A DNA stretch of 64,000 nt from Paenibacillus sp. LS1 (GTDB lineage Bacteria; Bacillota; Bacilli; Paenibacillales; Paenibacillaceae), in NCBI RefSeq assembly GCF_026013365.1, contig NZ_JAPDOE010000002.1:62001-126000 (forward strand). Reading direction: 5' to 3'. This document shows, one piece after another, positions 8,058-16,746 of the stretch. The position numbers were made by a program, and so were the translations under genes. The notes under the pieces are model-generated. The model did no database searches, was not told the DNA's origin, and saw only the letters and a program-made list of their open reading frames with translations. The first letter of the stretch is position 1. Every line of letters begins with the position of its first letter.

Positions 8058-9659
8058 TTATTTCATCGCATTGTAAGCTTCTGTACGTTCATCCAGGATC
8101 GCTTGACCACCGCTCGCCATGTAATCCTTCATCATGCTGTCATAGGTGGCTTCAAAATCAGCGGGTTTGGAAATGGTTGTTTTCACGAAGAACTCCATGA
8201 ATTTGTCTTTCAGTCCGTTACCGTAGCGCGCTTCTGCATCAATAGGTTTGGAGAAACGTACCGGCTGGATGGTATCTGTGTTGGAAATCGCTACCGACTT
8301 GCGCATATCATCCCGATACTTCGACTCTACCTGTACGACATAAGCCTCTTCATTTTTCTTGTCATCTCCAACGTATTTACCATTGACGATAATGGCAATG
8401 TCACCGGAATTATAGATACGACCTGCGATTTCAGGAGAAGCATCATCTTTGATCAGTGGAACTCCATCCACGAGCTCATAGTTCTCATTTTCAACACCGA
8501 ATTGCAGGTCGAACAAGTTGTTGCCTGAAGCCATCCAATCCAGATACTTCATCGCTGCTTCCGCATTGTTGCTCGATTTTGGAATCATGACATACATCGC
8601 ATTGGGTGCATATGCTGGTTTGGCGAATTTGCCTTCGGAGTTTTTGAATGCATCAATCGGTGTCATCACTGCACCAGGTTGATTGGTTTGCAGGTTTTTG
8701 TACGTACCAGAGATGTAAATCTCCCCTGCATCCTCAGTGTAGAATCCAACTTTGCCGTTAGACACATCTTCCCACAGCTTTTTCTTGTCTTTGTCGAGTC
8801 CAAAGTCCTTGCTCATTAAGCCTTCATTATAAAGTGTGTTCATATATTTCAGAGCGTCCTTGAAACCAGGCAACAACGTTGGATAGTCATTGGAACCCAA
8901 TTGTTGTGTTAACGTATATTTTTGTTCTTCCGTCAGTGGTTCAATGAATGACCAGATCAGGGGTTCATATTGAGCCGAGGCAATGGACATCCCCATCGGG
9001 ATAAGTCCTGTGCCGACCTTACCCGGATCTTTTTCCTTAAAGGCCTTCAGTGTTGTATGCAGCTCCTCAGCTGTCTCAGGTGATGGCAAACCGAGTGCAT
9101 CCAACCAGTCCTGACGAACATAGGATGCGTACTTGCCAAGTACAAGACGTTTACCTGGAACCGCAAACTGTTGTCCATCGTATTGACCGTAGGCCAGCGT
9201 TTCATCTCCCAGCAATTTTTTCAGGTTAGGACCCGTTTGATTGATCAGATCCGTAAGTTCCGTCAAACCACCTTGTTGTGCATAACGGTTGAATGTTCCC
9301 GAATCGTAGGTAAAGACGATATCAGGTACTTCAGAGCCACTCGCCATCAGAACGTTAAGCTTCTGTACTTCCTCCGAGCGGGGTACCGGAACAAACTGAA
9401 CATCGATGTTGTTTGGATCACCAAACTTCTCATGAATGAAGCGAGTCAGATAACTGTCCGAGATGGTGTAGCCCGCCGGTGTGTTTCCCCGGTCGAAGAT
9501 TTCCACTTTCAAAGTCGTTTTTTCCCCCGAACCCGACTCTCCAGATGAAGATGTTGATTCGCTTCCTGACGAACATGCAGATAATAATAGAGTGAATGCT
9601 GTTACCACTGCGAGGATTGAACTTGCCTTGCCTGCCTTACGTCTTTGAAATAATCTCAT
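8058..9659 (-). CDS. Extracellular solute-binding lipoprotein, carbohydrate ABC transporter (LplA/LipO-like)
   Basis: A 533-residue family 1 solute-binding lipoprotein. The signal peptide ends in the lipobox LLLSAC, with the lipidated cysteine near residue 29, followed by a Ser/Gly linker. The size (above 500 residues) and phrases such as PDIVFTYDSGTFNRYAQQGG and NNAEAAMKYLDWMASG are typical of the large LplA/YtcQ group that feeds LplB/LplC permeases. The annotated start is the ATG at 9659; the upstream GTG at 9680 would put AAAGGGGAAAGG inside the coding region, whereas it fits as ribosome-binding site for 9659. It is the first gene of the uptake operon, and the AraC-type sensor gene upstream is the likely regulator. 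Confidence 0.95.
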   Translation of the reverse strand: MRLFQRRKAGKASSILAVVTAFTLLLSACSSGSESTSSSGESGSGEKTTLKVEIFDRGNTPAGYTISDSYLTRFIHEKFGDPNNIDVQFVPVPRSEEVQKLNVLMASGSEVPDIVFTYDSGTFNRYAQQGGLTELTDLINQTGPNLKKLLGDETLAYGQYDGQQFAVPGKRLVLGKYASYVRQDWLDALGLPSPETAEELHTTLKAFKEKDPGKVGTGLIPMGMSIASAQYEPLIWSFIEPLTEEQKYTLTQQLGSNDYPTLLPGFKDALKYMNTLYNEGLMSKDFGLDKDKKKLWEDVSNGKVGFYTEDAGEIYISGTYKNLQTNQPGAVMTPIDAFKNSEGKFAKPAYAPNAMYVMIPKSSNNAEAAMKYLDWMASGNNLFDLQFGVENENYELVDGVPLIKDDASPEIAGRIYNSGDIAIIVNGKYVGDDKKNEEAYVVQVESKYRDDMRKSVAISNTDTIQPVRFSKPIDAEARYGNGLKDKFMEFFVKTTISKPADFEATYDSMMKDYMASGGQAILDERTEAYNAMK

Positions 9660-10054
9660 TTGACCTTTCCCCTTTCGCACACTCTCTGAATGAATTCACA
9701 TGATTGCCACTCCACTTTGTTCATTCCATTTTGTTGCACCTGTGAATGTCACTAATCATTACATACGATCTGATATTTAGACAATAAACTATTTTCAAAA
9801 TGTAAAATTCACGTTTTTTAAGTTAATTACCGCGATATATAAACATATTTCCTGACAATATACAATTTTCACACCTTATATGTTAACTATAATAACACAC
9901 AGTGTTCAATTCACCTTGATTTCTTGTGTACAATCTTGTATAACCGAATTCGCAATAATCCTTTTTCCGCTGGATACTCCCATCAACCCATAACAAAAAG
10001 AGACCACATTTGTAGTGATCTCCATGTGTAGCAGATTTAAAAGCATTTCATGCA
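9660..10054. other. AT-rich upstream region of the ABC operon
   Basis: This 395-bp stretch contains the terminator of the upstream small gene (9994-10022). The remainder is very AT-rich and must carry the promoter and any AraC-type operator of the uptake operon. On the minus strand TTGTCT and TAATGA near 9755-9785 are 17 nt apart and could be a weak promoter, which would need an activator. I see no convincing paired operator sites. Confidence 0.5.
9994..10022 (-). terminator. Terminator of the 10055-10426 gene
   Basis: GAGACCAC (10000-10007) pairs with GTGATCTC (10015-10022), allowing one G-U pair. On the minus strand the stem is followed by TTTTTG. It lies directly downstream of the small hypothetical gene. 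Confidence 0.7.
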
Positions 10055-10426
10055 CTAATCCCTCGGCGGAAGATTAAACTTCACTTGACCAAACAACGTA
10101 TCAATGGCATTTCCCGCAAATTGATCGATAACATGTTCGTTGCTCGTGTCCGTATGTTCCAAAATCAACACATTATACTTCTCATCATAATGCATTCCGC
10201 CCAAAATAAACTTCACAGGAATGTTCTGGGCTGACGCCACCTTCGAAATGGCCTGCACAAGTTCCGATTCATGCCTTTGGCGAGTGGTCATGTAGGTACC
10301 ATCAGGTATAGTTATCGTATATGACGAGTCATCTACATTAAATGTGAATGTGTTGTTGCTTGCTGTGATGGTAACCCGCCTATTGATATCTACCGATCCC
10401 CACACTTGCTGTCCGTATGTGTACAT
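10055..10426 (-). CDS. Hypothetical protein
   Basis: A 123-residue protein without signal peptide or membrane segment; I do not recognise the family. The first half is beta-rich (SVDINRRVTITASNNTFTFN) and the second half mixed alpha/beta, with alternating polar and hydrophobic residues suggesting a small globular domain. The ATG at 10426 has GAAGGAG 9 nt upstream; the TTG at 10435 abuts that site and is less likely. A promoter-like ATACTA lies some 50 nt upstream, and the gene is framed by terminators on both sides, so it is a single transcription unit set between the two carbohydrate operons. Confidence 0.75.
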   Translation of the reverse strand: MYTYGQQVWGSVDINRRVTITASNNTFTFNVDDSSYTITIPDGTYMTTRQRHESELVQAISKVASAQNIPVKFILGGMHYDEKYNVLILEHTDTSNEHVIDQFAGNAIDTLFGQVKFNLPPRD

Positions 10427-10539
10427 CTTCTTCAACTCCTTCCCTATGAATTAATGGATTGTCATATTGTTAGTATAGGACATTCGTAAAATTCCTTAAC
10501 ATACCAGCTACACTGGCCTAAGATGTTAAATTAAACATC

Positions 10540-10597
10540 AAAAAATCTCTTGTAAAAGCTCGATAAGGCTAAGACCTTACCCTCATACAAGAGATTT
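10540..10597 (-). terminator. Terminator of the ROK/MFS/AraC operon
   Basis: A 12-bp perfect stem, AAATCTCTTGTA (10543-10554) with TACAAGAGATTT (10586-10597), and an inner AAGG/CCTT hairpin. On the minus strand the stem ends in a run of six T. It closes the four-gene operon that begins at 16509. Confidence 0.88.
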
Positions 10598-10663
10598 CAT
10601 GAAAAATATCTATGAATATTGCTTTTCATACGATGCTTGAATGTTCTGACACGTCCAACATCA

Positions 10664-12907
10664 TTATTGTTCCCCTTGTTTTCCACTCTGCTTGCGGTAG
10701 TCCCCTGGTGTCACGCCCATAATTCGTTTAAATACTCTGCCGAAGGAGATCGCATTGGCGTATCCCACTTGCAGAGCAATATCCTGAACAGCCATATCGG
10801 ATGCAGACAACAGACGGCAGGCCTTCTCTACTCTCAGTTTAACCAGAAAATCAACAAACTTCATCTCAAACTCTTCCTTGAACAAATAACTTGCATATTT
10901 GCCCGAGATTTGGAACCGATCACTCAGATGTTTCAGCGACAGATCCGGATCATCAAAATGCTCTTCAATATAGATCCGTAGCTCGTTGATCATCGCTCGA
11001 TGACTTTTCGTTTCATTCACAGACACATAATTACGATAGACCTCTTTAAGCCATTGCTGCAAAATCTCTTGAATTCCCTCCAGTGTCTCCACCTGCTGAA
11101 TATCACTGCGAAGGCGAGTCAGGATTTCCTCGGCAAATTGGCTTTGCAACCGCTCAGACAGCTCCCCGAATTCACGGGACAACATCTGAATTAATGCCTG
11201 CAGCAACATACGAATATCATTATCTGTAATCTGATCTTCGCTGAACGCAACAAACATCTGATCCAGCTGTGTCCGCCAGCCATCACCCGTAAGCCTGAAT
11301 TCACGGACAAAGTCAGCGAGCATCTGCAAGTATTTGTACGACTGTAGCTCAATACGATCCGGCAGCTGTTCACTGAGAACAATCGCATCTTTACCAAGGG
11401 TAAGCCTATGCTGCAGACCCGCATCTGCACTCGCATAGGATCGCGTGATCTCCTCCCAGCCCGATACGGTTCGTCCAATGCCAAAGGTAAACCGGAGTCG
11501 GAAGTGTTCCGCAATCCACATATGCATCTGTTTAGCCAGATCCATGAGCAATTCACGATCCAGTCCTTCCTTCTCATCCGATGCGATCACCACAATAAGT
11601 CTGCGGTTCCCAAACCATTCAGCCCAGCCACCAAACTGGGTCTCGTTCTGCGCAAGTTCTTCCACCACATTCATGAGAGCAATCTTCAAAATATTCTGAT
11701 TGGTTGAAAGATCGTCGCCATTCATCTCCGCAATGAGTACAGCAACACTCTTCGGTTCCATGAACCGTTCCTCTAGTGGCTGCAGATGGCGAAGTCGCTG
11801 ACGGAACGAATCCATTCGCTCTCCTTCCATCAGATCAACAAGCAACTGTCTACGGTGAATTAGCAAGTTTTCATGATGCTGTTTCTCATAGTCAACCGTT
11901 TGAGCAATCAGATGTTCCAGCGCACGGTCGATTAGAGCCAGTTCATCCTTGACGGACGGAGCTACTTCATCCTCCTCGGCACGCGGCTGTAGCGCCTGAA
12001 TTCGATTCATGATGAGCTGGATGGGCCGAGTATTTCTGCGCGTAATGTAGATCAGTCCCGCCACTGCACCAACTATCGTTAATAAACCAATGCCGATCCA
12101 CACATAGGAGACAAGCGATACCCATGAATACAGCTGTCCGGATTGAATGCCACTCTCGAAGACCAGACCAAGCTTGTCCGCAGACACACGATTAAGGATT
12201 TCACCGGCTGAAGGGTCCATTTGATGCGCGGTATAGATCAGATTGTCGCTCTTGTCCCGAACCTGAAGAACAGACAACTTTTCATTCGTCATGTTATCAA
12301 TCTGCCGTTCTACTGCATACATGCGAATGGTAATGACGAGCAGACCTTCCCCGCCCCACGGCAAAGGAAGCCATTTATTCATGCTAATCACCTGTGAAGG
12401 TACGTCAAAGGAACGTTCCTTGTATTCACGCGGCAGGTTCCAACCGAGGTTCTCGCGATCTTTCAAGGCTTGCTCAATATAGGCACGATCTTGGAAATCT
12501 TCCAAGCGCATCATGCCTCTGGGCGTAAGAATCTGAGAATCCGACATGCGATAGAGATAAATGGATTGAATCATATCCTGCTGATCCAGCATCCGTCCCA
12601 GCCCGCTTGCCGCATCATAGATGAACTGACTCGATAATTGCCCCTGTCCAGCTTCCAGAAAACGACTGTATGTCTTGTTCGCACCAATGTCTTCTAGCAA
12701 CCGAAGTTCAATGTCGCTCAGCGAGCGCTCAAGTGTATCTACGATATAGCGGGTGGAGATCATGTCGGCCTTTTGCGTTTCATTACGCGAGAGTTCGTTG
12801 ACAATCAGGAAGGAGAGAAAGATCAGAATGGAAATCGTAAGCAGAAAAATAGGAAAATAGGAATACATCAACTTGGTGTGCCAATTCCGCTTCAGATTTA
12901 CTTTCAT
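10664..12907 (-). CDS. AraC-family regulator with extracellular sensor domain (YesN/YtdP-like)
   Basis: A 747-residue one-component membrane regulator. A first helix lies at ~15-40, an extracytoplasmic sensor domain follows up to ~265, a second helix at ~270-295 ends in YITRRNTRPIQLI, and then come a HAMP-like/coiled linker and a cytoplasmic domain to ~640. The double helix-turn-helix of AraC occupies the last ~100 residues (LSLKHLSDRFQISGKYASYL and ASDMAVQDIALQVGYANAIS), ending in the signature FKRIMGVTPGDYR. This architecture usually controls the adjacent LplABC-type operon in response to an external sugar. The ATG at 12907 has AAGGAG 9 nt upstream; the TTG at 12916 is part of the spacer. 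It is the last gene of the operon, 21 nt after the MFS gene. Confidence 0.93.
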   Translation of the reverse strand: MKVNLKRNWHTKLMYSYFPIFLLTISILIFLSFLIVNELSRNETQKADMISTRYIVDTLERSLSDIELRLLEDIGANKTYSRFLEAGQGQLSSQFIYDAASGLGRMLDQQDMIQSIYLYRMSDSQILTPRGMMRLEDFQDRAYIEQALKDRENLGWNLPREYKERSFDVPSQVISMNKWLPLPWGGEGLLVITIRMYAVERQIDNMTNEKLSVLQVRDKSDNLIYTAHQMDPSAGEILNRVSADKLGLVFESGIQSGQLYSWVSLVSYVWIGIGLLTIVGAVAGLIYITRRNTRPIQLIMNRIQALQPRAEEDEVAPSVKDELALIDRALEHLIAQTVDYEKQHHENLLIHRRQLLVDLMEGERMDSFRQRLRHLQPLEERFMEPKSVAVLIAEMNGDDLSTNQNILKIALMNVVEELAQNETQFGGWAEWFGNRRLIVVIASDEKEGLDRELLMDLAKQMHMWIAEHFRLRFTFGIGRTVSGWEEITRSYASADAGLQHRLTLGKDAIVLSEQLPDRIELQSYKYLQMLADFVREFRLTGDGWRTQLDQMFVAFSEDQITDNDIRMLLQALIQMLSREFGELSERLQSQFAEEILTRLRSDIQQVETLEGIQEILQQWLKEVYRNYVSVNETKSHRAMINELRIYIEEHFDDPDLSLKHLSDRFQISGKYASYLFKEEFEMKFVDFLVKLRVEKACRLLSASDMAVQDIALQVGYANAISFGRVFKRIMGVTPGDYRKQSGKQGEQ

Positions 12908-12928
12908 AGGCTCCAACTCCTTCCATCT

Positions 12929-14152
12929 CTATTCTAATGAGTATGATCTTCTCTGTTCTTTGGCCTGCCTGCTAACGATATACAGAATCACTGATCCTAG
13001 TGCCGCACTGATCGTGCAAGACAGATACATCAATGATGGACCGCCGGAATCGAGTAAATATCCGTTAAGCATATTACCAACAATTCCGCCCAGGCCGGCA
13101 AATACCATGTTAAATAAACTTTGTCCTGTGGCCTGCATCTCCCGTCCCGTAACAGAAGCCACATATTCCACTGCTGCGATATAGAAGAATCCGAAGGATA
13201 ATCCATGCAGCACCTGCACACCAATCATCACCTCAGGTGTCGGCCATAGCCATTGTATTCCCCACCGTAACATATACGCCCCGGCTGCAAGCAGCATCGT
13301 CCGTTCATGCCCCCATTTTCGGAGGATGAATGCCGCCGCCAACATGGATGGAACATTGGTAATCGACGCAAGCAACAGCGCCGTACCTGTCATGGTCACA
13401 GAACCGCCAGCCATCTGAAATGAAATAACGAAAAAGGAGTTAAATGCAGTAAGCGTTTGGTTAACCAGGAAACAACCTGTTAGAAATAGAAGGAATGTCC
13501 GGTTTCGGAGCAATCTTGCCAAACCTACGGAGAAGGTTACCGAGGACGAGGAGATGCTCGTCTGCCGGGGAAGTGTACTTGCCAGTATGGCGCTCAGAAC
13601 GTTAAACATCAGAAATGGCAGCCATAACATGTGAATGGAAAACTGGGAGAGATACATCCCTGCTGCAAATCCACCAACTCCCGTTCCTATGCTGCCGAAG
13701 AGTCGGATCATGCCATATGAGGTGTTGGCTGCTCTCGCCGCGGTAACCGCATAGGAGTCAGCCACGGGTATCTGAGTCACTTGGAATATAGTGCATAAAG
13801 TATAAATCAATATTAATATAATGTACACTTGAATATTGTAGAAGTACGCTAACGATGCAGGAACAAGCAAGCTTATTACCAGTACGAACCGTGTCTTTTT
13901 AAATTTATCTACCAGAATTCCCCATATGGGTTGAAGAATAATGGATACAAGTGTGCCAAACGCCATAATAAATCCGGTTTCTTTACTGGAAAAACCTTGT
14001 GCAACCAATATGGGATTAATGTACGGGTTAAACATTCCTCCCGCAAGTCCCATAAACAGATACAGGCCCTGCAATTTGAGTAAAACACGTCTTGCATCAT
14101 TGGAATCGGCTTTTGTTTTCTCTGTGTAAGCCTTCATATGTCTGCTTCTCAT
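12929..14152 (-). CDS. MFS transporter (LacY/NupG-like, MFS_1-like)
   Basis: A 407-residue secondary transporter with 12 hydrophobic segments. MGLAGGMFNPYINPILVAQG in helix 1 and the loop WGILVDKFKKTRFVL between helices 2 and 3 match the sugar/nucleoside:H+ symporter branch of the major facilitator superfamily. The ATG at 14152 is favoured by GGAG 6 nt upstream; ATGs at 14164 and 14137 are alternatives. It follows the ROK kinase gene by about 40 nt in a sugar-metabolism operon, so it probably imports a mono- or disaccharide phosphorylated by that kinase. The substrate is not determined. Confidence 0.88.
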   Translation of the reverse strand: MRSRHMKAYTEKTKADSNDARRVLLKLQGLYLFMGLAGGMFNPYINPILVAQGFSSKETGFIMAFGTLVSIILQPIWGILVDKFKKTRFVLVISLLVPASLAYFYNIQVYIILILIYTLCTIFQVTQIPVADSYAVTAARAANTSYGMIRLFGSIGTGVGGFAAGMYLSQFSIHMLWLPFLMFNVLSAILASTLPRQTSISSSSVTFSVGLARLLRNRTFLLFLTGCFLVNQTLTAFNSFFVISFQMAGGSVTMTGTALLLASITNVPSMLAAAFILRKWGHERTMLLAAGAYMLRWGIQWLWPTPEVMIGVQVLHGLSFGFFYIAAVEYVASVTGREMQATGQSLFNMVFAGLGGIVGNMLNGYLLDSGGPSLMYLSCTISAALGSVILYIVSRQAKEQRRSYSLE

Positions 14153-14195
14153 CCGGATCTCCATCCTTTAATTCTGTAGTGGCTTCGCCTATTCT

Positions 14196-15254
14196 CTATT
14201 GATACGTCCGTGCTAGACTTGACCTGATTGCAGCCAATGCCCCGATCGCGCCTGCTTTGTTCCCTAGTTCAGCTATAGCTAAACGTGCAGGCAGAACAGT
14301 ATATCGTTCAAGGCGTGTACGTACTTCATTTAGATAATAGGATGGGTTGGATGCTGCCACGCCACCGCCGATCACAATAATGGAAGGATTAAGTAAAGCT
14401 ATAATATTCGCCAGACCTCTCGCCATATAACGCATGGGCAGTTCCAGGATCTCCAGTGCAGCAACATCACCAGATTCTGCTGCTTTGAATACATGTCTGG
14501 CTTCGATCTGTTCCACTTTCTCCCCTGCCAGACTTATGATCAGAGATAAGGCACTTCCTTTTCCATCTGCAAAATAACGTCTCGCCTGTTCGGTAATCCC
14601 CGTACCTGAAGTCACTTGCTCGAATATGCCAAAAGAATCCGCATCCACGACGTAACCGGTATGAAGCCCTTCGTCTCCTGCAATGAAATGCCCAATCTCA
14701 CCTGCTGCTCCATTCTGACCGCTATACAGCTGTCCATTCAGGATAAGAGCGGCTCCAATGCCTGTTCCAACCGTGACCATCACACAGTGATGATGTCCCT
14801 GCGCTGCCCCTTGATCATATTCTCCCATCGCGGCCATATTCACATCATTGTCCAACATGATATTCCCGCTGTAATATTTCGCAATAACAGGGCGAATATC
14901 TTGCTCAGGCCACTGAAAAGCTGGAGCACTTCGCAGTATTCCCTCCTCCTGCAGAATCACACCAGGGAATCCCAAGCCTACTCCCGAAAGTTGACCCAGA
15001 CTGCATCCAACCTCACGGCAGAACGTTTGCAATTCAGTGAATAACCAGCGGAAGAACTCATCCGGCTGATCACTGGCAAGAGTAGGCAACCGACGTTCAT
15101 GAACTTCACTTCCAGCCTGTTGTGATGACAAGAGCATTAATGTTTTGGTGCCTCCAATGTCAATACCTGCAATCCAGCCGGATCGATCACCTCCAACCGT
15201 ACCAGCCTGATTGGACTGGCGATCATTACTTACGTTTTTCACGGATTCTGTCAT
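14196..15254 (-). CDS. ROK family sugar kinase
   Basis: A 352-residue cytoplasmic kinase of the ROK family, which phosphorylates glucose, fructose, allose or N-acetyl-hexosamines with ATP. The N-terminal phosphate-binding loop GIDIGGTKTLML (residues ~29-40), the catalytic-base strand IMLDNDVNMAAMGEY, the GTGIGAALI loop and the adenosine motif IIVIGGGVAAS are all present. The usual zinc motif CxCGxxGC after GEIGH is missing: the stretch GHFIAGDEGLHTGYVVDADS has no cysteine, which is atypical. AAGGAGGG lies 8 nt before the ATG. It lies between the ROK repressor and the MFS gene in one operon. Confidence 0.92.
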   Translation of the reverse strand: MTESVKNVSNDRQSNQAGTVGGDRSGWIAGIDIGGTKTLMLLSSQQAGSEVHERRLPTLASDQPDEFFRWLFTELQTFCREVGCSLGQLSGVGLGFPGVILQEEGILRSAPAFQWPEQDIRPVIAKYYSGNIMLDNDVNMAAMGEYDQGAAQGHHHCVMVTVGTGIGAALILNGQLYSGQNGAAGEIGHFIAGDEGLHTGYVVDADSFGIFEQVTSGTGITEQARRYFADGKGSALSLIISLAGEKVEQIEARHVFKAAESGDVAALEILELPMRYMARGLANIIALLNPSIIVIGGGVAASNPSYYLNEVRTRLERYTVLPARLAIAELGNKAGAIGALAAIRSSLARTYQ

Positions 15255-15288
15255 CCCGTTTCCCTCCTTACATGTGTAAATCCAATAT

Positions 15289-16509
15289 CTATTCCATGGT
15301 TTCCTGTTGCAGATTTAGCATCGTTTGTTGTACTGCCACCTGCACCGCGCCAGTGACAACAGCTTGCTCACCGAGCTTGGAACAGATTAACTGTGGCTGC
15401 ACCGGGAATTGCTCAGATATGATCTGTCTTAATAACGGCAACAACACATCACCGTTTCCTCCTACGCCTCCGCCAAGCACAATCAGATCAGGAGCAAGCA
15501 CCACGCTAATCTGACGCAGAGCTGAAGCAATCAACTGGCTGTAATGTTTTAGAATCTCTAACGCCTCTACTTCTCCACTGCGTGCAGCTTCAAATAACTT
15601 CTCGGGAGTAAGGTTTCTGCGAAGATCATCTGCATCTACATTTACATCCGCACCCGAATCAGCAGCTTCCATTAGTTCAGCATGTGCATAAAGGTGACGT
15701 TTCGCCAGCTGCATCAGACCATCTGCTGAAAGTACTTCCTCCAAACGACGACCATCCTCCATCAGCATCTCCGCGATCTCCCCGGTTAACCCACTAAGAC
15801 CTCGAAGCAGTTTACCATTCACCATGATGCCAGCACCCGTTCCTGTCCCGATGGAGAAGAAAAGAAACAAAGGATAACCTGTTGCTGCACCAACAATGTA
15901 CTCCCCCAGCGCCGCAAGATTCACATCATTCTCCAAGATTACTTCACAGGGAAATGCACCAGACAACGACTCCAGCGAGAAGGCTTGTTCCAGACCCACT
16001 AACGGGTCCACAATACGACTGATACGCCCCGTTTCGGGTAGTACTACACCCGGTATGCCAAACCCGATGCACTGAATCTGATTCCAGTTCAGATGATTCT
16101 CGTCAAGCAATGCGTTCATATGGCTTCGAAGCAGCTCCAACATTGTCGCTTCTTTGAGGTCATTGGCTGCTTGGACTACCATGGGATACGTTCGATAGGC
16201 GAGGATCTCTCCATTCAGATCGGATAATGCGATCCGAATACGTGTTGCTCCGAGATCTATGCCACAGACGTAATAAGCCGTTTCATTGAAACGAATGAGC
16301 GTTGCTTTGCGACCCTGAGCGTTATCAGCTCTCCCGGTCTCTCTCACCAGATTACGGTCAATCAGATGTTCGACCGCCGACGACACCGTGGGTTTACTAA
16401 GTCCGGTCTGGCGGCTGATATCCGCTCTGGACATTGTTCCCTGAGTTATCAGAGCATCCATAATCAGATTTTCATTCAGATTGCGGATATATTGCGGTGT
16501 GCCAGCCAT
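15289..16509 (-). CDS. ROK family transcriptional repressor (NagC/XylR-like)
   Basis: A 406-residue ROK repressor with an N-terminal winged helix (SRADISRQTGLSKPTVSSAV, residues ~25-45) followed by a sugar-kinase-like domain containing GIDLGATRIRIAL, LENDVNLAALGEY and LIVLGGGVGG. Like the kinase next to it, it lacks the CxCGxxGC zinc cysteines. The start at 16509 (AAAGGAGGGG, 5 nt spacing) is preferred over the ATG at 16536, which precedes the ribosome-binding site. A palindromic operator lies just upstream (16580-16608), so autoregulation of the four-gene operon by the imported sugar is likely. Confidence 0.93.
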   Translation of the reverse strand: MAGTPQYIRNLNENLIMDALITQGTMSRADISRQTGLSKPTVSSAVEHLIDRNLVRETGRADNAQGRKATLIRFNETAYYVCGIDLGATRIRIALSDLNGEILAYRTYPMVVQAANDLKEATMLELLRSHMNALLDENHLNWNQIQCIGFGIPGVVLPETGRISRIVDPLVGLEQAFSLESLSGAFPCEVILENDVNLAALGEYIVGAATGYPLFLFFSIGTGTGAGIMVNGKLLRGLSGLTGEIAEMLMEDGRRLEEVLSADGLMQLAKRHLYAHAELMEAADSGADVNVDADDLRRNLTPEKLFEAARSGEVEALEILKHYSQLIASALRQISVVLAPDLIVLGGGVGGNGDVLLPLLRQIISEQFPVQPQLICSKLGEQAVVTGAVQVAVQQTMLNLQQETME

Positions 16510-16579
16510 GTTATCCCCTCCTTTTATAGTTAGCATTTTGCATAATTCGATTAAAGCTCTTGGAAATTATGCTAAATGA

Positions 16580-16608
16580 TTAGTTAGTTAAGTTTATTAA
16601 CAAATTAA
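16580..16608. promoter_or_regulatory. Putative ROK (XylR-like) operator
   Basis: TTAGTTAGTTAA (16580-16591) and TTAACAAATTAA (16597-16608) form an imperfect palindrome (10 of 12 positions) with a 5-nt spacer. It resembles the TTAGTTTGTTT-type operator known for XylR of Bacillus. It sits 71 nt upstream of the ROK repressor start, where it could block the operon promoter. Confidence 0.65.
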
Positions 16609-16692
16609 TTAAATTCAATATATCACCGCCTTTTGGGGGTGTACAGCTTTTTATGCTCTAATAGATGACATGATATTCCCACATCATCGCAA

Positions 16693-16726
16693 CAAAAAAA
16701 GCTGCAGTGAGCTTTCACCGCAACTT
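16693..16726 (-). terminator. Terminator of the YitT-family gene
   Basis: AAGCTGCAGTGA (16699-16710) pairs with TCACCGCAACTT (16715-16726) with two G-U pairs in the minus-strand RNA and a 4-nt loop, followed by seven T on the minus strand. Confidence 0.85.
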
Positions 16727-16746
16727 CTTTCTTCTATATAAATGTA

